This document shows positions 1-7,487 of a stretch of 24,867 nucleotides of DNA, one piece after another; the first letter of the stretch is position 1; the number at the start of each line of letters is the position of its first letter. The position numbers and the translations under genes were made by a program. The DNA lies in assembly GCA_964631295.1 (NCBI GenBank), contig CAZVXI010000034.1, forward strand, positions 1 through 24,867, written 5' to 3'. Source of the stretch: CAZVXI01 sp964631295. Lineage in GTDB: Bacteria > Planctomycetota > Phycisphaerae > Phycisphaerales > SM1A02. Below the pieces are notes generated by a model. It searched no databases. It was not told the origin of the DNA and saw only the letters and a program-made list of their open reading frames with translations.

Positions 1-8
1 CAGTGTGC

Positions 9-37
9 TTGACGGCCCTCAGGGCGAGGGGTACAGT
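9..37 (+). promoter_or_regulatory. sigma-70-like promoter of the tRNA-Asp gene
   Basis: A -35 box TTGACG (9-14) and a -10 box TACAGT (32-37) are separated by exactly 17 bases. Transcription would begin near 44, leaving a leader of about 47 bases before the tRNA. A small hairpin, CCCGGC (59-64) with GCCGGG (70-75), lies in that leader. The boxes are seen in sequence; promoter activity is inferred. Confidence 0.6.
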
Positions 38-90
38 CTCGGTCGCAAGCGAGAGCCGCCCGGCGATGTGCCGGGTGTGACGCTCCAACA

Positions 91-164
<74 letters not shown>

Positions 165-179
165 CTTGGTTGACCCGAC

Positions 180-206
180 ACAAGACCCCGTTCTGCGGGG
201 TCTTGT
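180..206 (+). terminator. stem-loop terminator after tRNA-Asp
   Basis: The arm ACAAGACCCCG (180-190) pairs perfectly over 11 bp with CGGGGTCTTGT (196-206) around the five-base loop TTCTG. It starts 16 bases after the tRNA end. No T-run follows, so it may act as a processing or protective hairpin rather than a classical Rho-independent terminator. Confidence 0.7.
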
Positions 207-671
207 CATGCGCACAACGCCCCTTTTCCGGGTTCCGAAAGAGCCAAGGTGCCCCGCACGCCCGTCTGGTGGTGGCTGGGGGTCGATGCGCCCCGGCCTG
301 TGTCGCGCAAGGAGCCATCGCGGCAGTCTTCAAATCTCTGGGCGCACGAGGACTTTGGAGCGGAGAACAGTGATGTTCTCCCGTCCATTTGACATGTTGC
401 GAGCGTCATTTCTCCAAATCCCGGAGGGAGAAGATCACTTCGCCGTTCCGTTTGGCCTATTTGCCGCATTATCGTTTCAAATGCCTGGCTCAGAAAGCCT
501 CAAACCCGCATGAAAGGTCCTTTTCCGCGGAGCAATGCTCGAAGCGAACGAAGGAGAGGACCGCACGATCGCGTATCCGCCGACAGACGTTGCGCGATGA
601 GCCCTGTGTATCTCCGGCACGCGATGCAGACGTGCGAAGCGTGTCACGGGGGGAGTCGCGTCACGCCTCGA
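207..671. other. gene-free stretch between the tRNA and the ars operon
   Basis: About 465 bases with no reading frame that resembles a protein and no recognisable RNA. Frames open here on both strands but their translations are rich in Arg, Ser and Cys without family motifs, and some run into the 3' end of the opposing arsG-like gene. The stretch lies downstream of both the tRNA (reading right) and the ars operon (reading left). No clear terminator for the ars operon was found in it. Confidence 0.6.
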
Positions 672-1349
672 TTACAGGCCGAGGTTCGTTCGCAGGCACA
701 GGAACAGCCCGACGCCGACAAGAGCGAGCCCGGTCAGGAGCCGCAGCCACTTCTCGATTGATTTGACGCGGTCGAACGCCTTACCCACGCCGTGACCGCC
801 GAGCGCAATGACAACTGCGAAGGCGAGTACAGGCAGTCCCGTCGCGATGCCATAGGCGACAGGAACGGCAACCATTGACTCAGACTTCGCTGCGAGCGGG
901 ACGAGACTCCCAAAGAACAGCGCAGCCGACGATGGGCAGAATGAGAGCGCAAACACGATACCGAGCAGGAAGGCGCCTGCGGCATCGCCGCGTGACGCGA
1001 GTTTCTCGCTGAGCTTGCCGCCTTCGGTGCCGAAACTCGGTGCGGGGATCACACCGAGCAGCATCCCGCCGGCGATGATGAGGATCGGACCGACGAGCAG
1101 GCCGAAGTACTGGTTGAGCACGCTCGATGCGGTGGCGGCAGCCAGCAGCCCGCCGACGAGCGCCGCCGCGAGCAGCGCGTAGCAGATTGTGCGACCGGCT
1201 ACATAGGCAGCCCCGGACCACATCGACCGTCGTGGCGTCCCTGCGTGCCGGCCAAGATACGACACAGCCGCGACATTGGTTGCGAGTGGACATGGGCTGA
1301 TCGCAGTGAGCAGCCCGAGCATCGCGGCACTGGTCAGTTCGGCGATCAT
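672..1349 (-). CDS. arsG: ArsG-type aromatic arsenical efflux permease
   Basis: A 225-residue inner-membrane protein with about six hydrophobic segments and two equivalent Cys-Pro turns: ISPCPL around residue 20 and SFCPSS around residue 138. This internal duplication is typical of the CcdA/DsbD-like transporter fold. Family knowledge: ArsG exports trivalent aromatic arsenicals (aminophenyl or aminobenzyl type) made by ArsE/ArsF. The assignment rests on both the sequence and the gene order, since it is the last gene of an arsR-arsP-arsE-arsF-arsG series. Its ATG overlaps the arsF-like stop by four bases (ATGA at 1346-1349), indicating translational coupling. Without the context it would be called only a CcdA-like or sulfite-exporter-like membrane protein. 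The fold is confident; the substrate is inferred. Confidence 0.82.
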   Translation of the reverse strand: MIAELTSAAMLGLLTAISPCPLATNVAAVSYLGRHAGTPRRSMWSGAAYVAGRTICYALLAAALVGGLLAAATASSVLNQYFGLLVGPILIIAGGMLLGVIPAPSFGTEGGKLSEKLASRGDAAGAFLLGIVFALSFCPSSAALFFGSLVPLAAKSESMVAVPVAYGIATGLPVLAFAVVIALGGHGVGKAFDRVKSIEKWLRLLTGLALVGVGLFLCLRTNLGL

Positions 1350-1852
1350 CTGTTCTCCGCCAGCATCGGCGTGATGTGCTCGACCAGGTACGCGTCGAGT
1401 TCCGCAGGGTCGTCATGGATGAGCGTCCAGACATCTGCGAGGTTCTCCCACGGGCGGTCGTCGCCGATTCCCTGTACGACCACGGAGCCGAATGCAAGGT
1501 CGTAATCGTCTCGGAAGTGTCGATGTTCTGGCGCATCGTAATCAACGGCGACATAACGCAGCGTACCCTCGTCGAGTTCGCCGGCAAAGTGTTCGCGAAC
1601 AACACGCTCCGTCGCTGTCTCAATCGCGAGACAAGTCTTGCAGCGCGTTTCGCCATGGAAGTAATACACGGTGACAGTCTGGGGCTGTACAACGGACGCG
1701 ACTGCGGTCTCGCCGGCGTTCGGGTCGGAGTGCCGGCGGGCAAAACCAACGGCGATTGCGCCAATGGCAACGGCAACCAGTACAAAACCGATCGCTGGCT
1801 TTGCGAGACTCTTGCGCGGCGGCGTGGAATCGGATGAATGAACTGTCGACAT
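1346..1852 (-). CDS. arsF: ArsF-type nitrophenyl compound nitroreductase subunit
   Basis: A 168-residue membrane-anchored thioredoxin-like protein. Residues 19-37 form one hydrophobic segment after a short N-terminal tail. The soluble domain follows, with the strand VTVYYFHG and the redox pair C71-x-x-C74 (RCKTC), then conserved acidic and aromatic positions. Family knowledge: ArsF works with ArsE in reducing the nitro group of nitro-aromatic arsenicals such as nitarsone, so the product can be exported by ArsG. The ATG at 1852 has an SD-like AAAGG about nine bases upstream. The gene sits 18 bases after the arsE-like stop and overlaps arsG by four bases. The domain call is strong; catalysis on arsenicals is inferred from family and context. 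Confidence 0.82.
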   Translation of the reverse strand: MSTVHSSDSTPPRKSLAKPAIGFVLVAVAIGAIAVGFARRHSDPNAGETAVASVVQPQTVTVYYFHGETRCKTCLAIETATERVVREHFAGELDEGTLRYVAVDYDAPEHRHFRDDYDLAFGSVVVQGIGDDRPWENLADVWTLIHDDPAELDAYLVEHITPMLAENR

Positions 1853-1870
1853 GACGTATTGCCTTTCTGT

Positions 1871-2110
1871 TTACGTGAGGAGTTGTTCGACATCCGCTGC
1901 GGAGAGCACGCGGCCACTGGATTTCACAACGCCGTTGATCGCGATGGCTGGGGTCATCATCACTCCGCGGGCGATGATGTCGTCCATTTTCTCGACCTTG
2001 GTGATCTCGGCCTCAATGCCGAGATGCTCGACGGCCTCACGGGCCGAGGCTTCGAGCGATTGACACTTCGGACACCCGGTGCCGAGGATCTCGATTTTCT
2101 GCGCGGACAT
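1871..2110 (-). CDS. arsE: ArsE-type small thioredoxin-family protein
   Basis: A 79-residue single-domain thioredoxin-fold protein of the small redox-active disulfide type. The active site is C13-P-K-C16 in GTGCPKC, and the cis-proline region is MMTPAIAINGVV near residue 52. There is no signal peptide, so it acts in the cytosol. A strong SD (AAGGAG, six bases before the ATG at 2110) supports the start. The protein resembles the thioredoxin-like proteins found beside ArsP-type permeases. In this order, between the permease and arsF, it corresponds to ArsE, the partner of ArsF in reducing nitro-aromatic arsenicals. A general role in passing electrons to any arsenical-handling partner cannot be excluded. 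Confidence 0.82.
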   Translation of the reverse strand: MSAQKIEILGTGCPKCQSLEASAREAVEHLGIEAEITKVEKMDDIIARGVMMTPAIAINGVVKSSGRVLSAADVEQLLT

Positions 2111-2154
2111 GGAAAACTCCTTATGTGGTTGATTTCTCAGAGAGCGGCTGACGA

Positions 2155-3453
2155 TCAGAACAGTGAGCCGTATAACAGGCCCACCATGGTGGAACCGACA
2201 ATCACGATGGTCGCATATGCGGCGGTTTTCCTGGTGCCAATGACACTCTGGATCACGATCATGTTTGGCAGCGACAGTGCTGGGCCTGCAAGCAGCAGCG
2301 CGAGGGATGGTCCCTTACCCATGCCTGAGCCGATAAGCCCTTCGAGGATTGGCACCTCCGTCAGTGTGGCGAAGTACATGAACGCGCCGACGACCGATGC
2401 GCCAAGGTTTGCTCCAATGCCATTGCCGCCGACGGCCTTCTCAACCCATTCGGGCGGTACCAGACCCTGGCTCTCGGGCGTGCCGAGCAGAACGCCTGCG
2501 ACAAACACACCACCGATCAGCAGCGGCGTGATCAGTTTGGCATAGCCCCACGTTTGCGCCCACCACTCGCGTCCCTGATCGCCGGCGTTGGGCATCAGCA
2601 GGCACAGCCCGACGATCGCTGCCGCGAACGGAACGCTCGGCTCATTCTGAAAGAAGAACGCAACCACTCCGACTGCCCATCCAAGCCCGATCAACCCGAG
2701 CATTGAAAAACAAAACCACCGCCACAACACCACTGCCATGGGTACGGCGCACGCGATGGTCAGCAGCCACTTGTTGGTGTGCAGCAGGTGCCAGAAGCCG
2801 GTTCTGTCGGGCGAGCCGCTCCAGTTGGCGAAGATCAGAACTGCGATCATCAGCCCGAACAGCAGCGCCAGTTGGTGCAGTGGGCGGGCATCACCGGCGT
2901 CGGGCGCGACGAACGCATGCTCGGGCGCGTCACCCTTCTTCGGACGTTCAAAGATGGCGGCCATGATCAACCCGACGAACACGCTGAACACGACTGCGCC
3001 CACCGCTCGAGCGAGACCGATCTCTACCCCCAGCACGCGAGCAGTCAAGATGACCGCCAACACGTTGATCGCTGGACCCGCATAGAGGAACGCCATCGCC
3101 GGTCCGAGCCCAGCGCCCATGCGATAGATCCCCGCGAACAGCGGCAGCACCGTGCACGAGCAGACCGCGAGAACGCAGCCGGAAGTCGCACCCACGCCAT
3201 ACGCCGCGGGCTTGCTTGCATTGGGGCCAAGGTACTTGAGGATGGCGGCCTTATCGACGAACGCGGCGATTGCCCCGGCAATCAGGAACGCGGGCAGCAG
3301 GCACAGGATGACATGTTCCCGGGCATACCACTGCGTCAGGCGGAGCCCTTCGCCGATCGCCCTCTCGACTGGGTCGGTACCGATCGGCAGCAGGTAGATG
3401 CCGAGGAACAAAGCGCCGAGCGATGCCAGCTTGACCCACTCTTTCCGCTCCAT
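2155..3453 (-). CDS. arsP: ArsP-type organoarsenical permease (DUF318 family)
   Basis: A 432-residue polytopic membrane protein of the ArsP/DUF318 permease family. Two related halves are visible: residues 90-130 contain SGCVLAVCSCTVLPLF and FLYAGPAIN, and the C-terminal third contains a matching TEVPILEG and LLAGPALSLPN block. The cysteines around residues 93-100 sit in the first conserved helix, where family members bind trivalent methyl or aromatic arsenicals. A hydrophilic loop near residues 175-195 separates the halves. The start is the ATG at 3453, which overlaps the arsR stop by one base (TGATG). An in-frame extension upstream reads through arsR and is a shadow. Exact substrates are not visible in the sequence. 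Confidence 0.88.
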   Translation of the reverse strand: MERKEWVKLASLGALFLGIYLLPIGTDPVERAIGEGLRLTQWYAREHVILCLLPAFLIAGAIAAFVDKAAILKYLGPNASKPAAYGVGATSGCVLAVCSCTVLPLFAGIYRMGAGLGPAMAFLYAGPAINVLAVILTARVLGVEIGLARAVGAVVFSVFVGLIMAAIFERPKKGDAPEHAFVAPDAGDARPLHQLALLFGLMIAVLIFANWSGSPDRTGFWHLLHTNKWLLTIACAVPMAVVLWRWFCFSMLGLIGLGWAVGVVAFFFQNEPSVPFAAAIVGLCLLMPNAGDQGREWWAQTWGYAKLITPLLIGGVFVAGVLLGTPESQGLVPPEWVEKAVGGNGIGANLGASVVGAFMYFATLTEVPILEGLIGSGMGKGPSLALLLAGPALSLPNMIVIQSVIGTRKTAAYATIVIVGSTMVGLLYGSLF

Positions 3454-3866
3454 CAACCGTTCACTCCGCGCGAAGCCGAGCAACAGGGTTCGGAGATGCT
3501 CGGGTCGGACGACGCAAGATTCGGACACCATTCCGCAATGGCGTCGATGAGCAGCGCCAACCGCTCGCACAGATCGCCACATCGGGCGGCGTACCAGACC
3601 GTGCGTCCTGCTTTCTCGGCAGCGAGCACGCCTGCAGCGGCCAGCACCTTCATGTGCTTGTTCACGACCGAAAACTCCACATCACAGCACTCAGCGACCT
3701 CGGAGACCGAGCAGGGGCGCCCACACTTGACCAGACACGACAGGACCAGCAGACGGGTCGGATCGGACAATGCCTTGAAAAGCTGCTGATCGAGCCGATC
3801 GTCAATGGCGGCCTTCAGACCGCGTGCGAACTCTGGAGTTTCAGGGTGTGGTGTTAATAGTGGCAT
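3453..3866 (-). CDS. arsR: ArsR/SmtB-family repressor of the ars operon
   Basis: A 137-residue winged-helix regulator. The core LFKALSDPTRLLVLSCL (residues 29-45) and the recognition helix region SVVNKHMKVLAAAGVL (66-81) are typical of ArsR proteins, and the wing reads EKAGRTVWYA. Ten cysteines are present (44, 48, 52, 60, 61, 96, 100, 114, 128, 129), including two CC pairs. The classical ELCVCDL-type ligand motif is replaced by C52...C60-C61 at the start of the recognition region, with further cysteines at the C terminus, so the arsenical-binding site probably differs from the plasmid-type ArsR. It heads the operon, with its operator over its own promoter. The start lies only a few bases after the predicted transcription start. 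Confidence 0.9.
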   Translation of the reverse strand: MPLLTPHPETPEFARGLKAAIDDRLDQQLFKALSDPTRLLVLSCLVKCGRPCSVSEVAECCDVEFSVVNKHMKVLAAAGVLAAEKAGRTVWYAARCGDLCERLALLIDAIAEWCPNLASSDPSISEPCCSASRGVNG

Positions 3867-3903
3867 TTATTTGCCAGTATAGGCTATGCATCGCCAATGT
3901 CCA
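3857..3903 (-). promoter_or_regulatory. ars operon promoter and palindromic operator
   Basis: Reading leftward, a -35-like TGGACA (3903-3898) and a -10 TATACT (3881-3876) are 16 bases apart. Over the -10 box and the arsR start lies an imperfect palindrome at 3857-3880: ATA-G-TGGCA, six bases, TGCCA-G-TAT. All positions outside the six-base centre pair except one. The predicted transcription start is near 3869, so the ATG at 3866 would be almost leaderless. ArsR bound here would block polymerase. Boxes and symmetry are seen; ArsR binding is inferred. Confidence 0.65.
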
Positions 3904-4038
3904 GAGAGATTTCCGCATCGCAGACGGTTTTTTCATGCATGTGGTTCATCGAGTCTCGAGCAGTGGGGTAAGGCCCGCCTCGACAGCGCGTCCAACGTGC
4001 TGGACAGGTCACCTCATCGCACTGAAAGGACGTTCACG

Positions 4039-4419
4039 ATGGACCCCCGATTTATCACGAAGCACATTCACGCTCTGCTCGATTACCCGGTCGCATTCGC
4101 GCTCATTGCAGCACCGTTCGTGCTGCCACTTGGTGAGTCGCATCCCGCTGCGAGGTGGCTCGCGTTGACTGCCGGCATCACGGCGCTGCTGCTCACGGTC
4201 CTGACGAACCATCGTCTCGGCGTGATGCGCGTCGTGCCATACCCGATGCACGTGGCGGTGGACGGCCTTGTCGGGCTCACATTTCTGATCGCACCGCTGG
4301 CGATGGGTTTTGCCGGGCTCGATGCATGGTTCTACTGGCTCAACGGTGGCGCCGTCGCGACGGTTGTGCTGCTCAGCAAGCCAGCAGCGCGGCAGCCGGT
4401 CCCGGCACCTGCTGCGTGA
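4039..4419 (+). CDS. small four-helix membrane protein, SPW-like
   Basis: A 126-residue protein with four hydrophobic segments at about residues 15-31, 38-56, 70-90 and 92-110 and a short Pro/Ala-rich tail. The third segment is preceded by PMHVAVDGLVGLTFLIAPLA, which resembles the repeated unit of SPW-type small membrane proteins. No catalytic motif is visible and the function is unknown. The start is the ATG at 4039, preceded by the SD GAAAGGA (4024-4030). An in-frame upstream extension is Arg/Ser-rich and unlike a protein. It is divergent from the ars operon, and its stop is only 13 bases from the stop of the convergent esterase, with no terminator seen between them. Confidence 0.75.
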   Translation: MDPRFITKHIHALLDYPVAFALIAAPFVLPLGESHPAARWLALTAGITALLLTVLTNHRLGVMRVVPYPMHVAVDGLVGLTFLIAPLAMGFAGLDAWFYWLNGGAVATVVLLSKPAARQPVPAPAA

Positions 4420-4432
4420 TCGATGTCGCGCC

Positions 4433-6310
4433 TCACCGCTGAAATCGGAACGGGCTGGCGGGCAGGCCTGCCGCGTTGCCGAGGTTGCACGCTGCGGTGT
4501 TGTTCAGCCATGCGTAGCGCACCTGTTGGGGGCGTGGTGCATCGCCGCTGAAGACGAGCACCGTGTTGTCGCCTTCAATCCGTGCGCTCGCTGGCAGCCA
4601 TTTGCCATCAGCGCCGGCCACTTCGAATCCTCGCACAGCTTCTCCGTCGCGTGATGCGAGTGATGAACCAAAGGTATCGAACTGAACAACAACACCTCGG
4701 TCAGCATCGAAATCAACGCGTCGTGGCAGCGGTCCCGATTTCACCGCAACAGGCTCGTCGTACACATCGGCAAGCGCCCACCGTGCAAGCCGATCGCCGA
4801 CGTCGTGCTTGTTGCGCGGGTGGATGTCGTTTGCTGCACCAAGATCAAGTGTCACCGCCATCCCCGTATTGGCAATGCGTCTGTGCGTTTCCAGCTGCGC
4901 CTGGCGAAGGACCGGGTAGCGCCACGGTGTATTGGGTTCATTGTTGGTGAAGTCAGGCAACTGCACAAAAAGAAATGGCATGTCCAGCGAGCCGAACGCC
5001 TGCCGCCAGTCCTCGATGAGGCCGGGGAAGAGCGTGAAATATTCCTCGCCTCGATCGCCGAGCGCGTTGCTCTCACCCTGGTACCAGATCGTGCCGCGAA
5101 TCGCATAGTCGCGCAGGCCGTGAATCATCGCGTTGTAGAGGTTCGCGGGACGGTGCTGCACCGGACCGGACTGCGCATCGGCGATCAACTGCCAATACCA
5201 GTGCCCTGCCAGTCCGATCGGTTCGCCGGCGCCATCCGAGGGGGCAATCGTCATCGCATCGGGCGCGCCATTGAAGCCGCCAGCGCCGCCAGTGTCTTCC
5301 ACGCGGATCGCGATGACCGCTCTGCCAGCGCGCACAAGCTCTGCGGGTACCGTATACATGCGCGGCTGTTGGTAGTTATTGATGCCGCCGATGCGCTTAC
5401 CGTTGAAGTAGGTGACGTCGTTGTCGTCGATCGGCCCAAGTGAGAGCGTGAGCTCACGACCGTTCCAGTCCGGTGGAATGATGATCGAACGACGAAACCA
5501 CATGATGCCATCCACATTGTGACCGGCGTTCTCGACAAGCGTCGGCAGCGCGATGACCTCCCAGCCATCCGCCTCGAACTGTGTACCGGTGAAGCGATCA
5601 GTCGACATCCCGCGCGCTTCGATCGCGCGGTCATAGGCAGCGGTGAAAGGTGCTGCTGCAGGCAGCGCATCGAGCTTGGGCCGGCTGATCCATGCTTCAA
5701 TCGTGCTGCCGCCCCAACTGGAGTGAATCAATCCGATCGGAACGTCAAGCTGATCGAGCAGGTTGCGACCAAAGTGGTAGCCCACTGCAGAAAATCGACC
5801 AACCGTGTCGGGCGAAGCAACGGCCCATGAGCCGGGCGTTCGGCCCTGCGGATCGTGCGTTGCCGTCTTCGGCACGGTGAACATGCGAATCCGCGGGTCT
5901 GATGCCTCGGCCTTGAATCGTCGAGCATCAGCAGACGCGTTGATGCTCCACTCCATGTTCGATTGACCTGAGCACACCCAGACCTCACCGATGAGCACAT
6001 CGTCGATCACGATGCGTTCATCACCTGACTCGATGATGAGCGAACGCGATTGCGCGCTTGCCTTCATCTCTGCAAAGGTGATCCGCCAACGCCCATGGTC
6101 ATCGGCGCGGCTGGAAATCCGTGCACCGGCGAACTCGACGGCTACCGTCGCACCCGCGTCGGCCTCGCCCCAGATGAGGATCGGTTCCTCGTTTTGCAAC
6201 ACCATGTGGTCCGCAAAGATCGGGGGGAGTTCCAGATCTGCCACAGCATCCTGACTTGCACAGAAGGTCATCAGCAGGACGGTCGCGGGCAGGCAACATG
6301 GGATGCTCAT
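4433..6310 (-). CDS. secreted sialate O-acetylesterase-family enzyme (SASA domain)
   Basis: A 625-residue exported esterase. Residues 1-24 look like a signal peptide. An Ig-like N-terminal domain follows (LPPIFADHMVLQ, then WGEADAGATV), then the SGNH/SASA catalytic domain. The nucleophile is S117 in CSGQSNMEW, a second block is WYQGESNA (409-416), and the acid/base pair is D495 and H497 in ANDIHPRNK. Between the halves of the catalytic domain, about residues 268-341, sits a jelly-roll-like insert (WFRRSI, YFNGKRIGG, VIAIRVEDTGG), known in this family. The ATG at 6310 has SD GAGGAG six bases upstream, so nine further in-frame residues are not used. Members remove O-acetyl groups from sialic acids or from plant and algal glycans; the substrate here is unknown. 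Confidence 0.9.
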   Translation of the reverse strand: MSIPCCLPATVLLMTFCASQDAVADLELPPIFADHMVLQNEEPILIWGEADAGATVAVEFAGARISSRADDHGRWRITFAEMKASAQSRSLIIESGDERIVIDDVLIGEVWVCSGQSNMEWSINASADARRFKAEASDPRIRMFTVPKTATHDPQGRTPGSWAVASPDTVGRFSAVGYHFGRNLLDQLDVPIGLIHSSWGGSTIEAWISRPKLDALPAAAPFTAAYDRAIEARGMSTDRFTGTQFEADGWEVIALPTLVENAGHNVDGIMWFRRSIIIPPDWNGRELTLSLGPIDDNDVTYFNGKRIGGINNYQQPRMYTVPAELVRAGRAVIAIRVEDTGGAGGFNGAPDAMTIAPSDGAGEPIGLAGHWYWQLIADAQSGPVQHRPANLYNAMIHGLRDYAIRGTIWYQGESNALGDRGEEYFTLFPGLIEDWRQAFGSLDMPFLFVQLPDFTNNEPNTPWRYPVLRQAQLETHRRIANTGMAVTLDLGAANDIHPRNKHDVGDRLARWALADVYDEPVAVKSGPLPRRVDFDADRGVVVQFDTFGSSLASRDGEAVRGFEVAGADGKWLPASARIEGDNTVLVFSGDAPRPQQVRYAWLNNTAACNLGNAAGLPASPFRFQR

Positions 6311-6491
6311 CGAAAACTCCTCAAATCGTGGCTGCATTCAGACTACCAGTGGTGGCGACTCATCGCCAGCACCTGAGCGAGCGTTCAGGGTATTCTCGTT
6401 CCGCACGCGGCAAGATGGAGCCGTATGATCGGAACAAGATCGGGGAGGCAAACTGCGTACATGCCAATAACAAATGGAAGGAAGGCCCGCA

Positions 6492-7319
6492 ATGAAAACA
6501 CACGTTCATCTCGTATTTGCCGCAGCACTCTCAGTGGTGTTTGCATCTGTCGCGCGAGCGCAGGATGGCCAGACTGGCGAACCGACGGCGATGGACCTCG
6601 TTGTCAAGGCCATTGAGGCCATGGGTGGCATGGAAGCCTTGGAGGAAAAACAATCAATCTCGCATCGAACGAAGATGACGTTCCCGGCAGCGATGGGTGG
6701 GCAGTCTTTCGAAGCGACTGTGCAACTGTTCTTTCCACTGCATATGCGAGCTGATGTCAAAGTGCCCGATCTGGGCGAGGCGATCATCTGCTCGAATGGC
6801 GAACACATCTGGACACAGGATCCGGGAATGGATGACTACCAGGTCGATGAGCCTGATGCTGCTGGTCTGAGCATCGTACTCACACCATATGTACAGTTCG
6901 GCGTGACCATGATGAACCACGCCGATCTCCTCACGTATGTGGGGATGACTGAGTTCGGCGATGCCAGGTGCCAGAAGGTGGATGTCGCTCAAGGCAAGGG
7001 TGCGCATGTCAAAGAACTGTTCTTCAATGCCAAGACTGGCTTGCCTGCCGGACTGCTGTTTGAGGGTCCTGATGGCGAGGACACGCAGCTGTTCTTTGCG
7101 AAGTGGGAGGACGTCGATGGCATCAAGATGGTGACTGAGGCATCCTTCCCCTTGATGGACAACTCCGTCTCGCTGACATTCGACGACTTCACGTGGAACA
7201 AAGTCACCGAGGACGTCTTTGCAATGCCGGACGCTGTCAAGAAGACCATTGCTGACCGTGCAGCGTCTAAAGACGGCGGGGAAGAGAGCACTGCCGGCGC
7301 GGACGACGGTGGAAAGTAG
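6492..7319 (+). CDS. exported LolA-like (outer-membrane lipoprotein-sorting-like) protein
   Basis: A 275-residue protein with a clear signal peptide (about residues 1-24, ending ARA-Q) and no further membrane segment. The mature part begins with AMDLVVKAIEAMGGMEAL, a helix seen in many LolA-like periplasmic proteins, followed by alternating beta-type segments. It ends with FTWNKVTEDVFAMPDAVK, which resembles the closing strand of that fold, and a low-complexity acidic/Gly tail. The start is the ATG at 6492, with a purine-rich SD (AAGGAAGG at 6478-6485). A single-gene unit is likely, as both neighbours are on the other strand. Family resemblance is moderate; a lipoprotein-carrier role is not shown, and a generic beta-barrel-like binding protein is equally possible. 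Confidence 0.75.
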   Translation: MKTHVHLVFAAALSVVFASVARAQDGQTGEPTAMDLVVKAIEAMGGMEALEEKQSISHRTKMTFPAAMGGQSFEATVQLFFPLHMRADVKVPDLGEAIICSNGEHIWTQDPGMDDYQVDEPDAAGLSIVLTPYVQFGVTMMNHADLLTYVGMTEFGDARCQKVDVAQGKGAHVKELFFNAKTGLPAGLLFEGPDGEDTQLFFAKWEDVDGIKMVTEASFPLMDNSVSLTFDDFTWNKVTEDVFAMPDAVKKTIADRAASKDGGEESTAGADDGGK

Positions 7320-7373
7320 AGTTGCGCCTTACAGGACCAGGACACTCAGCCGCCTCTCTGGCATCTGGTGTTG

Positions 7374-7404
7374 CTGCCGATAGATCAGTCGCTTTCGTCG
7401 GCAG
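7374..7404. repeat. inverted repeat between convergent genes
   Basis: CTGCCGA (7374-7380) and TCGGCAG (7398-7404) are perfect inverted copies with a 17-base loop, lying between the stop of the LolA-like gene and the stop of the convergent flavoprotein gene. It could act as a two-way terminator, but there is no T-run on either side. Confidence 0.35.
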
Positions 7405-7487
7405 TCAACAGAAAGTGCGCAAGTTGGCGAGCAACTACATCCGCGAGCGAGGCGATCAGCGTGTCGCTCACGTCATAGCCGACGCAA

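Noticed and set aside
389..417. A perfect TTGACA at 389-394 as a promoter in the gene-free stretch
   Set aside because: No acceptable -10 box stands 15-19 bases downstream, and no gene follows on that strand.
510..761. A plus-strand frame containing CEACHGG, like a haem-binding CxxCH site
   Set aside because: The rest of the translation has no cytochrome features or signal peptide, and the frame runs into the 3' end of the arsG-like gene on the other strand. A chance motif is the better explanation.
3454..3582. A 43-residue N-terminal extension of the ArsP permease
   Set aside because: It lies wholly inside arsR in another frame; the TGATG junction gives a natural start at 3453.
2779..3789. 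Long plus-strand open frame opposite the ArsP and ArsR genes
   Set aside because: Its translation is Gln/Arg/His-rich with no motifs, while both minus-strand genes show clear family signatures. It is an antisense shadow of high-GC coding sequence.
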